A stretch of 64,000 nt of DNA from a bacterium (GCA_017480425.1 JAFVAR010000018.1:1-64000), one strand, 5' to 3'. Numbered from the stretch's first letter, positions 27,435-36,446 are shown. Notes: generated from the sequence alone by a model not told the origin. Numbers and translations are program-made.

Positions 27435-28220
27435 ATGTTAAGAGCACTAACAACAGCAGCGACAGGCATGATAGCACAACAAAACTATCTTGATGTTATT
27501 GCAAACAACGTAGCAAACGTTAACACTACAGGCTACAAGCAATCAAGAATTGAATTCCAAGATTTGCTTTCTCAAGCGGCAAGAACTCCGGGTGCTTTAA
27601 TGAACCAAGGAACTTATCAACCGGTTGGTATTGAAATCGGTCTTGGTGTTAAAACTGCCGCAACAACAAGAGTATTTACGCAAGGTGTTGCAATCTCTAC
27701 CGGCAGACAGCTTGATATTGAGATTGAAGGTGAAGGCTTCTTGCAGGTAATGAAGGAAGACGGTTCTCTTGCTTATACACGTGACGGCTGTTTACAGGTT
27801 GATTCTCTTGGCCAATTGTGTACAAATGACGGTCTTTTAATTCAACCTTCTGTTTCAATTCCTCGTGACGCAACAGAAATAACAATTACGCAAGACGGTA
27901 ATATCTCTGTCACATTACCTGGGCAAACTCAGCAATCAACAGTAGGCTCTTTGCAGCTTGTAAAATTCCAAAATCCCGCAGGTCTGTTATCGATAGGACA
28001 CAATTTGTATCAGGAAACACAAGCTTCAGGTAACCCCGTGCAGGATACTCCGGGACAAAACGGTTTAGGATTAATTCAACAATGTATGTTGGAGGGTTCT
28101 AACGTGCAAATCGTTGACGAGCTTGTCGGATTGATTAAGGCAGAGCGGGCATTTGAATCTAACTCAAGATTGATTACCGCATCAAGTAATATTCTGCAAG
28201 TTACAAATAATATGACTTAA
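27435..28220 (+). CDS. flgG: Flagellar distal rod protein FlgG
   Basis: A 261-residue FlgG forming the distal rod that passes through the P and L rings. It has DVIANNVANVNTTGYKQSR near the start and the FlgG-type C-terminus (LVGLIKAERAFESNSRLIT). Length is typical. Start is supported by GAGGAGAGGA. Third gene in the plus-strand flagellar operon. Confidence 0.95.
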   Translation: MLRALTTAATGMIAQQNYLDVIANNVANVNTTGYKQSRIEFQDLLSQAARTPGALMNQGTYQPVGIEIGLGVKTAATTRVFTQGVAISTGRQLDIEIEGEGFLQVMKEDGSLAYTRDGCLQVDSLGQLCTNDGLLIQPSVSIPRDATEITITQDGNISVTLPGQTQQSTVGSLQLVKFQNPAGLLSIGHNLYQETQASGNPVQDTPGQNGLGLIQQCMLEGSNVQIVDELVGLIKAERAFESNSRLITASSNILQVTNNMT

Positions 28221-28253
28221 TAAAATGAATAGTGAGTCTTGAATTGTGAATCG
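28221..28253 (+). repeat. Degenerate GTGAAT intergenic repeat at flgG-flgA junction
   Basis: The 25-nt gap contains AGTGAGTCTTGAATTGTGAA, close to the AGTGAATTGTGA word of the accB-accC gap. No ribosome site is left in front of flgA. Confidence 0.6.
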
Positions 28254-28998
28254 TAGTTATTTAACGGAAAATAAAATATCAAAAATCAGAATAAAAATTG
28301 CAGGCTGCTTTATTGCAGCTCTGCTATTATTCGCTGTTCCGACAGTTCAAGCTCAAGTTCTTACATCTAATCAAGTGAAAACAGATGTTGCACGTCTTTT
28401 TGAAAATAATTATAAAAAAACTATTAGCGGGGATGTTGAAGTAAAAATTACAGGAACTCAATTTGCGGAATTGCAGCTGCCTGACGGTAAAATAACTTAT
28501 AAAATTGTATCAGGCGGTGACAGAATTATGCCCCGTGATATTAAAAGAGTTGATGTGTATGTGAACGGAGTTTTTATAAGGACTTTAAATCTTCCGGCTC
28601 AGACTGTTGTTATGAAGGAGGTTCTTGTTGCTTCTGATTTTATTAACAGAGAACAAACTCTTACAAAGGAGTGTACTCAGGTCAAAAAAATTGATGTTTC
28701 AATGAAGATGAATTATGTTCTTGAAGAGTCTATGCTTGAAAAGGAAATAACAACCAAAAAGACATTTCAAAAGGGAGAAATAATTGATAAACGTTTTGTA
28801 AAAATGCGCCCTGATGTTGCAAGAAATTCAGATGTAAGAGTATTTTTCATATCTAATGGTGCCGTAATGATTTCCATAGACGGGACTGCGATACAAGATG
28901 GCATGATAGGTGATTATGTCAATGTAGAAAACAAGAATTATAAAAGAGTTTATAACGGAAAAGTTATTGGTGAAAACAAAGTACTCGTAAATATTTAA
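28246..28998 (+). CDS. flgA: P-ring chaperone FlgA
   Basis: A 250-residue periplasmic FlgA, which helps FlgI form the P ring in the cell wall. It has a signal peptide (IAGCFIAALLLFAVPTVQA) and the SAF/FlgA C-terminal half (VMKEVLVASDFINREQTLT, VFFISNGAVMISIDGTAIQDG). Only a GTG without Shine-Dalgarno precedes the signal peptide in frame. It belongs to the flgG-flgI segment. Confidence 0.9.
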   Translation: MNRSYLTENKISKIRIKIAGCFIAALLLFAVPTVQAQVLTSNQVKTDVARLFENNYKKTISGDVEVKITGTQFAELQLPDGKITYKIVSGGDRIMPRDIKRVDVYVNGVFIRTLNLPAQTVVMKEVLVASDFINREQTLTKECTQVKKIDVSMKMNYVLEESMLEKEITTKKTFQKGEIIDKRFVKMRPDVARNSDVRVFFISNGAVMISIDGTAIQDGMIGDYVNVENKNYKRVYNGKVIGENKVLVNI

Positions 28999-29087
28999 AC
29001 TCAACAAAATATACATTTTGCTGGATTTAAAAGTTCCTCCTTTTGAATGATGTCTGATTTAGAAAATATATTTATAGTATTAGTGGG

Positions 29088-29129
29088 GAGGGGTGAATGT
29101 AATTTTAACCCTCGAGGATGGTAAGTAAA
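29088..29129 (+). promoter_or_regulatory. Hairpin followed by ATGGTAAGTAAA in flgA-flgI gap
   Basis: GAGGGGT/ACCCTC hairpin (one bulge) at 29088-29113, then GAGG and ATGGTAAGTAAA, within the 197-nt gap before flgI. It matches the hairpin element at 25922-25954. The rest of the gap holds further imperfect pairing (GTTAAGT with ACTTATATAAC) and no ORF. Confidence 0.4.
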
Positions 29130-29195
29130 TATAGTTAGAAGTTAAGTCTTTTGGACGAATACTTATATAACGGCTTTTAAAAAAAGGGGAGAGAA

Positions 29196-30284
29196 ATGAA
29201 AAAGCTAGCAGCACTGATAATATTGTTGTTAATGGGATTTATGCCGGTTAATGCAGCCGTTGTCAGAATTATGGATATCGCTCATATTCAAGGAGTCAGA
29301 GAAAACCAACTTGTGGGATATGGTGTTGTTGTAGGTCTTCCCGGAACCGGTGATAACTCACGTTCAACACAAATTACAAATAAAATGATGTTAAGAAACT
29401 TGGGTACAGTAATTGAGCAAGAAAACTACATCCAAAAAGGTGCTTCAGCGGCTGTAATTGTAACTGCAACAGTGCCTCCATTTGCCAAAAACGGTGACAA
29501 GATTGATGTAACGGTTTCGGCTATGGCTGACTGTAAAAGCTTAGAAGGCGGTGTGTTAGTACAAACTATACTAAAAGCCCCTAACGGTGAAGCAGTTGCG
29601 GTAGCTCAAGGACCTTTAACAGTTGGCGGTATTAATAAAATTGCAGGCGGTTCTTCTGCTCGTAACGCAATAACAACAACAGGAAGAATCCCCGGCGGTG
29701 CAATTATTGAACGGGATATTTACACTGAAATAGGTGATGAGAATTCTATAACTCTTTCCATTGACCACTCAGATTATACAATGGTATCAAGAATTGCAAA
29801 TACAATTTCTCAAATAGCACCAGCTCGTGCATTGGACGGAAGCTCCGTAAGAGTTCAAATCCCTGCAAAGTTTATTAATGACAGAGTAAGCTTTCTTGCA
29901 ATTTTGGAAAATCTGGAAGTAACACCGACAAAAGAACGGGCAAAAGTAGTTGTTAATGAAAGAACCGGAACGGTTGTAATAGGTGCTGATGTTAAACTTA
30001 TGCCTGCTGCGGTTGCGCATGGAAACATAACGGTTACAGTTTCAACCCACAATGATGTTTCTCAACCAAACGGATTCTCTAACGGTGCGACAGTTGGATT
30101 TGAGAATGCGGATATAGAAATTAATAAAGCTCCCGGAAGCTTGATAGAAATGCCTGCTAACAGCAATTTAAATGACCTTGTAAGGGCGCTGAATTCTATC
30201 GGGGTTGCTCCTGTGGATTTAATATCAATCTTGCAGGCACTTAAAAAATCAGGAAGTTTACAAGCAGATTTAGTAATAATTTAA
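29196..30284 (+). CDS. flgI: Flagellar P-ring protein FlgI
   Basis: A 362-residue FlgI forming the ring in the peptidoglycan layer. It has a signal peptide (MKKLAALIILLLMGFMPVNA), the diagnostic VRENQLVGYGVVVGLPGTGD and the C-terminal LNDLVRALNSIGVAPVDLIS. Full length. Start follows GGGGAGAG. Together with flgH it shows a diderm envelope. Confidence 0.97.
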   Translation: MKKLAALIILLLMGFMPVNAAVVRIMDIAHIQGVRENQLVGYGVVVGLPGTGDNSRSTQITNKMMLRNLGTVIEQENYIQKGASAAVIVTATVPPFAKNGDKIDVTVSAMADCKSLEGGVLVQTILKAPNGEAVAVAQGPLTVGGINKIAGGSSARNAITTTGRIPGGAIIERDIYTEIGDENSITLSIDHSDYTMVSRIANTISQIAPARALDGSSVRVQIPAKFINDRVSFLAILENLEVTPTKERAKVVVNERTGTVVIGADVKLMPAAVAHGNITVTVSTHNDVSQPNGFSNGATVGFENADIEINKAPGSLIEMPANSNLNDLVRALNSIGVAPVDLISILQALKKSGSLQADLVII

Positions 30285-30296
30285 TGGGGAATAAAA

Positions 30297-30668
30297 ATGA
30301 CAATTTCTCAAACATCAGACATAACAACACCTACACTGGATTTAATTAAACACGGTTTGAATCATGCAAGAACCGTGAACGGTGATCAGGAATTGTATAA
30401 CAGAATAAAAGAATCAGGGGATTCCAAAGAACAGTTAAAGAAAGCGGCAACGGAATTTGAGTCAATTTTTATAACAAAAATGCTGCAAGAAATGGATAAA
30501 ACTGTAGAGAAAGACGAAAACGGATTATTTGGTAATGATAACAAATATGAAGAAACGTTTAAGTCAATAGTATTCCAACAAATGGGCAGAGACTTGGCTA
30601 ATAATCCGAGAACAAGCTTTGGATTTGCTGATTCAATATACAGACAGATGGAAAAATACGTAAATTAG
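30297..30668 (+). CDS. flgJ: FlgJ-type rod-binding protein (single domain)
   Basis: A 123-residue protein equal to the N-terminal rod-binding half of FlgJ: KKAATEFESIFITKMLQEMDKT and FKSIVFQQMGRDLANN..FGFADSIYRQM. The muramidase domain is absent; a separate SLT gene at the head of the operon may fill that role. Placed 12 nt after flgI. It probably caps the growing rod. Confidence 0.9.
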   Translation: MTISQTSDITTPTLDLIKHGLNHARTVNGDQELYNRIKESGDSKEQLKKAATEFESIFITKMLQEMDKTVEKDENGLFGNDNKYEETFKSIVFQQMGRDLANNPRTSFGFADSIYRQMEKYVN

Positions 30669-30680
30669 TGAGATAAAAAA

Positions 30681-30950
30681 TTGAGAGTAGAACAAAACAA
30701 TTCAGTACAACAATTTAGTGCATTAAATGCGTTTAAGAGTAGTAAAAATATTAGACCTGCTGAAAAAGAAGAGCAGATTTTGCAGTCGTCAGAAGACAGA
30801 ACGCCAAAAATAATGACTTTGAGCGACAGAATTGATGTTGATGAAGTAAGAGAATGCGCAAAATACGTTGGTGAATTTAATATCACTGACGATGATATAA
30901 GATATGGACTATTATACGGCAGAAGTGTTATAGCGGAATTTCTGTGTTAA
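30681..30950 (+). CDS. Small flagellar-operon protein, possibly FlgM-like
   Basis: An 89-residue product starting at TTG; a GTGAGA site lies upstream. It lies between flgJ and flgH, spaced 12 and 18 nt, so it is co-transcribed. The N-terminal 40 residues look disordered; the C-terminal half is helical (RIDVDEVRECAKYVGEFNIT, IRYGLLYGRSVIAEFLC). FlgM, the anti-sigma-28 factor, has the same size, layout and often sits beside flgN, which is two genes downstream. The FlgM signature is not clear, so this is only a suggestion. Confidence 0.6.
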   Translation: MRVEQNNSVQQFSALNAFKSSKNIRPAEKEEQILQSSEDRTPKIMTLSDRIDVDEVRECAKYVGEFNITDDDIRYGLLYGRSVIAEFLC

Positions 30951-30968
30951 GAAATTTGCGGAGGCGAT

Positions 30969-31589
30969 ATGAGAAAAATTTTAGTATCAATGTTTATATT
31001 AATATTAGGACTTTCAATTAGCGGCAGTGCTAATGCAGAGTCTTTGTTTACTTTAGGAGCAACGCAAAATTATCAGGGTGTTCCTCGTTCTTTGTTTGGC
31101 GGGGTTCAAGCTCATCAAATAGGAGACTTAATCTCAATAAGGATGACAGAAAATATTTCTTTGAGTGATAACCTTACATACGCTTCGGAAAAATCATCAA
31201 ACACAACAGATTCGTTTACATCTTTTATAAAAGATTGGCTGCACTTGTCATCACTTAAAGGCTCAAACGGATACGGCGGTTCAAATGAAGTCTCTAATAC
31301 TGCAACAGGAGCAAGGGCTTTATCTATAGGTGACAGAATTGCAGTACAGGTTGTGCAGCAGCTTCCTAACGGCAATCTTGGAGTACAGGGCAAAAAGACT
31401 CTTGTTAACGGAAATGAAAGAATGGATTTTATTATAACAGGTGTAGTAGATCCAAGGTGGCTTAATGTAGACGGAGAAGTATATTCTTATAATGTTGCAA
31501 ATCTTCAATTTGCTCTATCAGGCAGAGGCTCAATTTCAAGAAGTCAAAACGAAGGTATATTCAACAGGTTTATCAGGTATTTGTTCTAG
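30969..31589 (+). CDS. flgH: Flagellar L-ring protein FlgH
   Basis: A 206-residue outer-membrane ring protein. It has the FlgH pattern GDLISIRMTENISLSDNLT, AVQVVQQLPNGNLGVQGKK and the VSGVVDPRWLN-like block (ITGVVDPRWLNVDGEV). The signal peptide ends SANA|ES with no cysteine; most FlgH proteins are lipoproteins, so this one appears not lipidated. Start supported by CGGAGG. Confidence 0.93.
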   Translation: MRKILVSMFILILGLSISGSANAESLFTLGATQNYQGVPRSLFGGVQAHQIGDLISIRMTENISLSDNLTYASEKSSNTTDSFTSFIKDWLHLSSLKGSNGYGGSNEVSNTATGARALSIGDRIAVQVVQQLPNGNLGVQGKKTLVNGNERMDFIITGVVDPRWLNVDGEVYSYNVANLQFALSGRGSISRSQNEGIFNRFIRYLF

Positions 31590-31615
31590 TGATATAAAGA
31601 TTTTGGGAAAAGGAT

Positions 31616-32113
31616 ATGGATAAAGTACAATTTCACAGTTTAATAGAAATTCTCGACGAAGAAATTCGGGCATATACAAATTTAAAGGATTTATTTGCCG
31701 AAAAACGGGAAATATTAAAGAAAGCCAAAGCAGATGACTTGGGGGTACTTGACAATAAGATAATTGCACTAAATAATAATATTGTTGAGCTAAATAAATC
31801 ACGTCAGGAACTTGCGATGAAAATGCTCGGAAAAGATGCCAACATGTCAGAATTTATAGAATATGCCGAGAACGTAGCTCCTGAATTTGCAGAACCTTTA
31901 AAAGAACGAAAAGTAAAGATTTGTAAAATTATTCCTGAAATAACGTTATTAAATAACCAAAATGTGGAATTACTGAAGCATGGTATTATAATTTCTAACA
32001 AGATGTTGGAAACAATTATAAATGCTTTTGCACCTCAAGGAAGTTATTATAACGGTGCAGGAAAAACAGATACACATGACATGGACATGTGGACAATAAG
32101 TGAAGAAATTTAA
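31616..32113 (+). CDS. flgN: FlgN-type chaperone
   Basis: A 165-residue helical protein with the FlgN layout: an N-terminal segment FHSLIEILDEEIRAYTNLKD followed by a long charged helix bundle. FlgN keeps FlgK and FlgL soluble before export, and both genes follow directly. Sequence identity in this family is low, so the call leans on position and helical pattern. Confidence 0.82.
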   Translation: MDKVQFHSLIEILDEEIRAYTNLKDLFAEKREILKKAKADDLGVLDNKIIALNNNIVELNKSRQELAMKMLGKDANMSEFIEYAENVAPEFAEPLKERKVKICKIIPEITLLNNQNVELLKHGIIISNKMLETIINAFAPQGSYYNGAGKTDTHDMDMWTISEEI

Positions 32114-32126
32114 ATGAGGTAGAAGT

Positions 32127-33770
32127 ATGAACCTGTTATCATCATTAAATATAAGCCAAGGTGCTTTATCAGTAAACGAAAAAGCAATCAGTGTTGTTTC
32201 GCACAACGTTGCAAATATGAATACAGAAGGGTACCACAAGCAGAGAGTTAACCTTGCCGCAAGAAATATTGCAGGTCAAATCGGAGATAACCCTCTTAAT
32301 CAGGTACGTGCAAACGGCGGTGTAATGATAGCAAATGTTATGAGATATAACGATGACTATCTTAACAATTACTACAGACAACAGTTGGCACAAAGAAATA
32401 TGTATGAGCAGCAGCTAGGCAACTTGGATGATTTGGCAAATATATTCAATGATTTGGACGGAACCGGTATAGACAGTGCACTAAGTGATTTTTATGATGC
32501 ACTTAATAACTTAAACCAATATCCGGCAAGCTCTACCGCTCGTGCAAACTTTATTGAAAGAGCTAAGTCTTTAGCTTCAATAATGAATTCAAAGAGTGTT
32601 GAATTAAGTAAATTAACAGGTCAGGCTCTCGGAACCGGCGATTCAGCGGAGGCTTTGGCAAATTCAAGAATTTATGCTCAATATAGAGACCTTAATAATT
32701 CTCTGGAAGAGCTTGCAGCAGTAAACAAAGCTCTTCAAACAACTCAAACAGGAACATTAACTGCAAACAATTTGTTAGACAAAAGAGACTTGATACTGCA
32801 CGATATTTCTCAATATTTGGATATAACAGTTGATGAAAAACAAAACGGTACTGTTAATGTATATGTAGGAGATGTTCCTCTTGTTAAGGGCTCAACGGTT
32901 ACAGGTTCTTTAGAAGTTCAGACTGCGAAAGACTATTGTGCAAACCACGAACCGCCAATAGGAACTCCTGATGATTGGTCTGATATATGGTATAACCAAA
33001 TGCATGGTGAAGCTGCAGTTATCAGTATTGTTGATAAAAGCGGTGATTCATACAGTGTTATTTATGATAATGCAAACGGAATTATTCAAGGCGGTGCGTT
33101 GGGCGGATTAATCCACTCTGCAACAGACTACGATGACGGTGTAACTAATGCAGGTACAGTTCAAGCTGCCTTAGATACTTTAGCATCAACAATAGCTGAT
33201 GTGTTCAACACATTAAACACAAGGGAAGGTGCTTATTGCATAAATCCAAATGATACTAATTTATTAACCGAAACAAATGCAAATAATACAATATTCCAAA
33301 GTAGTGACGGCGGCCCGATTACAGCTGCTAATATTACAATCAGTGATAATTTAAGGTCAAATGACGGTATTTGGAACATTGCTTGTGCATATTTTGAAAA
33401 TGAAGCAGACAGACCGAGCGCAACAAATCCGGATGCATATAATGCAGTTGGTAACGCTTTCAACGTTGTCGATATGATGGCAACAAGAAACGCAAAACAA
33501 GGCGGTGAAATGAAGGGTATGTCATTTGAGGATTTTTATTCTAATATACTCGGTAAAGTAGCTTCAGCAGGTGACACAGCAAAATCGCTTTATGAAACTC
33601 AATGTGATGTGGTTGATTCATTGGAAAACCAACTTGATTCGGCTTATGGTGTTGACTTAAACGAAGAATTAGTTGACCTTGTTAAATACCAAACTGCTTA
33701 TGCGGCAGCAGCCCAAGTGTTTAATACAGTAAACGCTTGTCTTGATACTTTAATGACATTAGGAAGGTAG
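32127..33770 (+). CDS. flgK: Hook-filament junction protein FlgK
   Basis: A 547-residue FlgK (HAP1). It has the axial-protein N-terminus SVVSHNVANMNTEGYHKQRV, a variable middle and the C-terminal helix EELVDLVKYQTAYAAAAQVF. It is secreted by the flagellar apparatus and sits at the hook-filament junction. flgL follows 4 nt later. Start supported by GAGGTAGAAG. Confidence 0.95.
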   Translation: MNLLSSLNISQGALSVNEKAISVVSHNVANMNTEGYHKQRVNLAARNIAGQIGDNPLNQVRANGGVMIANVMRYNDDYLNNYYRQQLAQRNMYEQQLGNLDDLANIFNDLDGTGIDSALSDFYDALNNLNQYPASSTARANFIERAKSLASIMNSKSVELSKLTGQALGTGDSAEALANSRIYAQYRDLNNSLEELAAVNKALQTTQTGTLTANNLLDKRDLILHDISQYLDITVDEKQNGTVNVYVGDVPLVKGSTVTGSLEVQTAKDYCANHEPPIGTPDDWSDIWYNQMHGEAAVISIVDKSGDSYSVIYDNANGIIQGGALGGLIHSATDYDDGVTNAGTVQAALDTLASTIADVFNTLNTREGAYCINPNDTNLLTETNANNTIFQSSDGGPITAANITISDNLRSNDGIWNIACAYFENEADRPSATNPDAYNAVGNAFNVVDMMATRNAKQGGEMKGMSFEDFYSNILGKVASAGDTAKSLYETQCDVVDSLENQLDSAYGVDLNEELVDLVKYQTAYAAAAQVFNTVNACLDTLMTLGR

Positions 33771-33774
33771 CATT

Positions 33775-34749
33775 ATGTACTCAAACAGAATCTCAACAGC
33801 AGCAAGATACAATTTATTGGCTTCTGATATCAAGAAGAATGAAGAAGCTTTCAACAGACTGACTGCACAACTTGCATCAGGCAAAAAGTTTTCCAGCATT
33901 ACGGAAGACCCTATTGCTGCGGTGAATATTGTAAATACAAACAGGCAGTTAGGTCAAATTGAAACATTCAACAAGAATGTTGAAATGGCAAAAACAGAAA
34001 TTCAAACAATGGATGATTTGTTGGATTTGGCAAACGGATATTTGTCAAGAGCATGGGATAAGGCAGTTCAAGCAAATAACCAAACATATAACGATGATTC
34101 ACTAAAAGCTTTAAAAGTTGAAATTGACGAAATTTTGAATACTGTAGTTGATTTAGCAAATACTGAATTTAACGGTAATTATGTGTTTGCCGGAGCAAAT
34201 GTAAAACTGCCGCCTTACAAGTTTGATGAAAACGGAAATGTAATATATACAGGTACAAAACAGGGAAGTCCGTATATTCGCCAATATGAAGTTGCTGATG
34301 GTGTATATGAAACAATCAACACTACCGGCGACAAAGTGTTTGGCTGGTATGAAGGTGACGGTGAAGGTGAATATTCCGGCTTGATAGGTACTTTAAAGTT
34401 ATTAAGTAACTCAATTCAAGGTGTTGTTGACGGACACGCTGAAGGTGATAATGCAAAAGTTCAAGAATCTTATGAAAAGATGAATTCAACACTTTCCATG
34501 TTCCAAAAATCGCTTGATACAATAACTGCTGAGCAAACAAAATTCGGCGGTGTTTATAACAGATTAGAGATGACGAATAATACACTTGAAACAAATACAG
34601 AAAACTTGACTTCATACTTATCACAACTTCAGGAAGTTGATATTGCTCAAGCTGTTTCTGATTGGTATCAAGCACAGTATGCATATCAAGCAAGTCTTCA
34701 AGTTGCGTCAGCATCAATGGGTATGAGCCTATTGAATTATATGCAGTAA
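33775..34749 (+). CDS. flgL: Hook-filament junction protein FlgL
   Basis: A 324-residue flagellin-like junction protein (HAP3). The N-terminal coiled coil (LASGKKFSSITEDPIAAVN) and C-terminal helix (ALQ-type, QYAYQASLQVASASMGMSLL) are typical. It is the last gene of the plus-strand flagellar operon and is followed by a terminator lying in the first 46-bp repeat. Confidence 0.93.
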   Translation: MYSNRISTAARYNLLASDIKKNEEAFNRLTAQLASGKKFSSITEDPIAAVNIVNTNRQLGQIETFNKNVEMAKTEIQTMDDLLDLANGYLSRAWDKAVQANNQTYNDDSLKALKVEIDEILNTVVDLANTEFNGNYVFAGANVKLPPYKFDENGNVIYTGTKQGSPYIRQYEVADGVYETINTTGDKVFGWYEGDGEGEYSGLIGTLKLLSNSIQGVVDGHAEGDNAKVQESYEKMNSTLSMFQKSLDTITAEQTKFGGVYNRLEMTNNTLETNTENLTSYLSQLQEVDIAQAVSDWYQAQYAYQASLQVASASMGMSLLNYMQ

Positions 34750-34782
34750 AAATATTTATCCTAAGTTTAAATATTAAAAGAA

Positions 34783-34828
34783 TTAATATACTTACCATTT
34801 TAAGGGCATTTTATGTCCTTTTTTATTG
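34783..34828 (+). repeat. 46-bp direct repeat, copy 1, containing a terminator
   Basis: Identical to 35509-35554. It contains the hairpin AAGGGCA/TGTCCTT with loop TTTTA, then TTTTTT, a plus-strand rho-independent terminator placed 34 nt after flgL. Confidence 0.95.
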
Positions 34829-34848
34829 CGCTTGAGAAGATTTTACAG

Positions 34849-35388
34849 TTAATCATCTACATAGATTGTGCCATGAAACATATGCGGAATATCTGCCATC
34901 ATGTTTGTATATTCTTTCACAGAAATAGTATCTCCTTTATCTTTGGCAGGATCTGTTGCTTCATGGTATAACTCAAGGAATGCTACCATATTCTTTGTGT
35001 TAAAACTAGGGTCATCTTTGAGCTCGTCAAAAACATAAAGTTTGAAGCCATGAGTATCAGTAATATCAGGATTCTCTTTTGTTGAAAATTTTTTTATTGC
35101 TTCATATATAACTCGAGTATAACGGTCAGTTTCTATTTTAATAGTTTTGCCATTCAAATCTTTAAAATTAACGTATCTACCGTTGATTTCGGGCAAATTT
35201 GGTTTTGATAAATCAATCGGAGTAGTTTTTTCAATTGTGTCTGTTTTTTCAATTTTTTGTTTTTCAAAACTATCCGATTTATTATTTTGTGCTCCTGAGC
35301 AAGAGCTCAAAGCTTGCGATGCAAGTGCTATACTGCCTGCTACAATCATAGCTTTTATTGATGACATTGGGTTGATAGATAAACTCAT
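34849..35388 (-). CDS. Putative lipoprotein between direct repeats
   Basis: No family recognised. The 179-residue product has a signal sequence (IVAGSIALASQALSSC) with lipobox-like LSSC, followed by a lysine/threonine/aspartate-rich linker and a compact C-terminal domain (NLPEINGRYVNFKDLNG). Two ATGs are possible; the first has AAAGGAAAG upstream at 9 nt. The gene lies wholly inside a 726-bp segment bounded by two identical 46-bp repeats, suggesting it was inserted beside flgL. Outer-envelope location is inferred. Confidence 0.75.
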   Translation of the reverse strand: MSLSINPMSSIKAMIVAGSIALASQALSSCSGAQNNKSDSFEKQKIEKTDTIEKTTPIDLSKPNLPEINGRYVNFKDLNGKTIKIETDRYTRVIYEAIKKFSTKENPDITDTHGFKLYVFDELKDDPSFNTKNMVAFLELYHEATDPAKDKGDTISVKEYTNMMADIPHMFHGTIYVDD

Positions 35389-35508
35389 ATTTATATTCTT
35401 TCCTTTCTCTATATTTTGTCAACTTTAATATAGATAAAACTTGTAAATAATAATTTTGCTAGTTTTAAGAAAATTACTTACAAATATTTACATAACAATG
35501 AAAGAATT

Positions 35509-35554
35509 TTAATATACTTACCATTTTAAGGGCATTTTATGTCCTTTTTTATTG
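35509..35554 (+). repeat. 46-bp direct repeat, copy 2
   Basis: Second identical copy, 726 bp from the first. Here its plus-strand terminator has no plus-strand gene upstream, since both neighbours run on the minus strand. Confidence 0.95.
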
Positions 35555-35555
35555 T

Positions 35556-36446
35556 TTAAATTTTATCCCAACTGTTGTCGCTGCGAAGTCCCTGAAGTTT
35601 GTTGCGTTCAAGCCTGATTTTTTTATATTCCATTTCGCTTAATTGTGTTCCGTCAGAATCAAGCACCATGCATTTTTTGTCTTTTTTGACAACAATATAC
35701 TCTCCCATTTTTTTAATTTTATCAAAGTCGGGTTCTAACAATATTTTACCGAAAGTGCTTGCAAGTCCGTATTTATGATATTTTTTTAGTAATAATGAAT
35801 CGTTTATGAGTGTGATTTTGTCATACTCGTTATCGATAAGAGTTTTGCCGTCCGCATCTAAAACTCCGTAATATCCGTTAAGCTTGGTAATAAAAATGTT
35901 TTCTTCTACACGAAAAACTTTTTGGTATTTTGTTTGAGCAATATTTTTTTCGTGCAAATCGATGATTCCGTATTTTTTATTTAGCCTTACAAGAAGTCTG
36001 TTTGGAACAATTCCTTGCATGCTTGAATATGGGCGTGTTGTAAGCGCTTTGCCTTCAGTATCAATAACTTTGCAGATTTTACCCTGTCTTATTAAAAAAT
36101 AATGTTGTTTATCAAAAATTACGTGCTTTACACTTTGACAATTTGCTTGGATAATACCGCCATTTTTGTTGTAAATTGTGCTGTTTGAATAACTGCGTCT
36201 TGAACCATCTGAATATAGGTATGAAAAAGTTTCAGTCACAATGTAGTGAGAATCACAATCTGCAAATTTTTGTTCTGTTTTTTGGTAATCTCTGTTTATT
36301 AAATAAACAGAAGAACCTCCGCTCGAACCATGATAATAGCTGCCACGGTGATATCCTCCATGCCTTCCGTGATGATGAGAGGCTAAAACCTGAAAGTTAA
36401 AACCTGCAAACAACAGTGCAATAAATAACGCAACGATTTTTTTCAT
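35556..36446 (-). CDS. Exported WG-repeat protein
   Basis: A 296-residue exported protein with a signal peptide (MKKIVALFIALLFAGFNFQ) and a histidine/glycine-rich segment just after it (SHHHGRHGGYHRGSYYHG), which may bind metal. The rest is a series of degenerate WG beta repeats (KKYGIIDLHE, GYYGVLDADGKTLIDNEYDK, HKYGLASTFGKILLEPDFDK). Such repeats usually form a beta-propeller-like scaffold; function is unknown. GGAG precedes the start. In the ancestral arrangement it would face flgL directly. Confidence 0.85.
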   Translation of the reverse strand: MKKIVALFIALLFAGFNFQVLASHHHGRHGGYHRGSYYHGSSGGSSVYLINRDYQKTEQKFADCDSHYIVTETFSYLYSDGSRRSYSNSTIYNKNGGIIQANCQSVKHVIFDKQHYFLIRQGKICKVIDTEGKALTTRPYSSMQGIVPNRLLVRLNKKYGIIDLHEKNIAQTKYQKVFRVEENIFITKLNGYYGVLDADGKTLIDNEYDKITLINDSLLLKKYHKYGLASTFGKILLEPDFDKIKKMGEYIVVKKDKKCMVLDSDGTQLSEMEYKKIRLERNKLQGLRSDNSWDKI

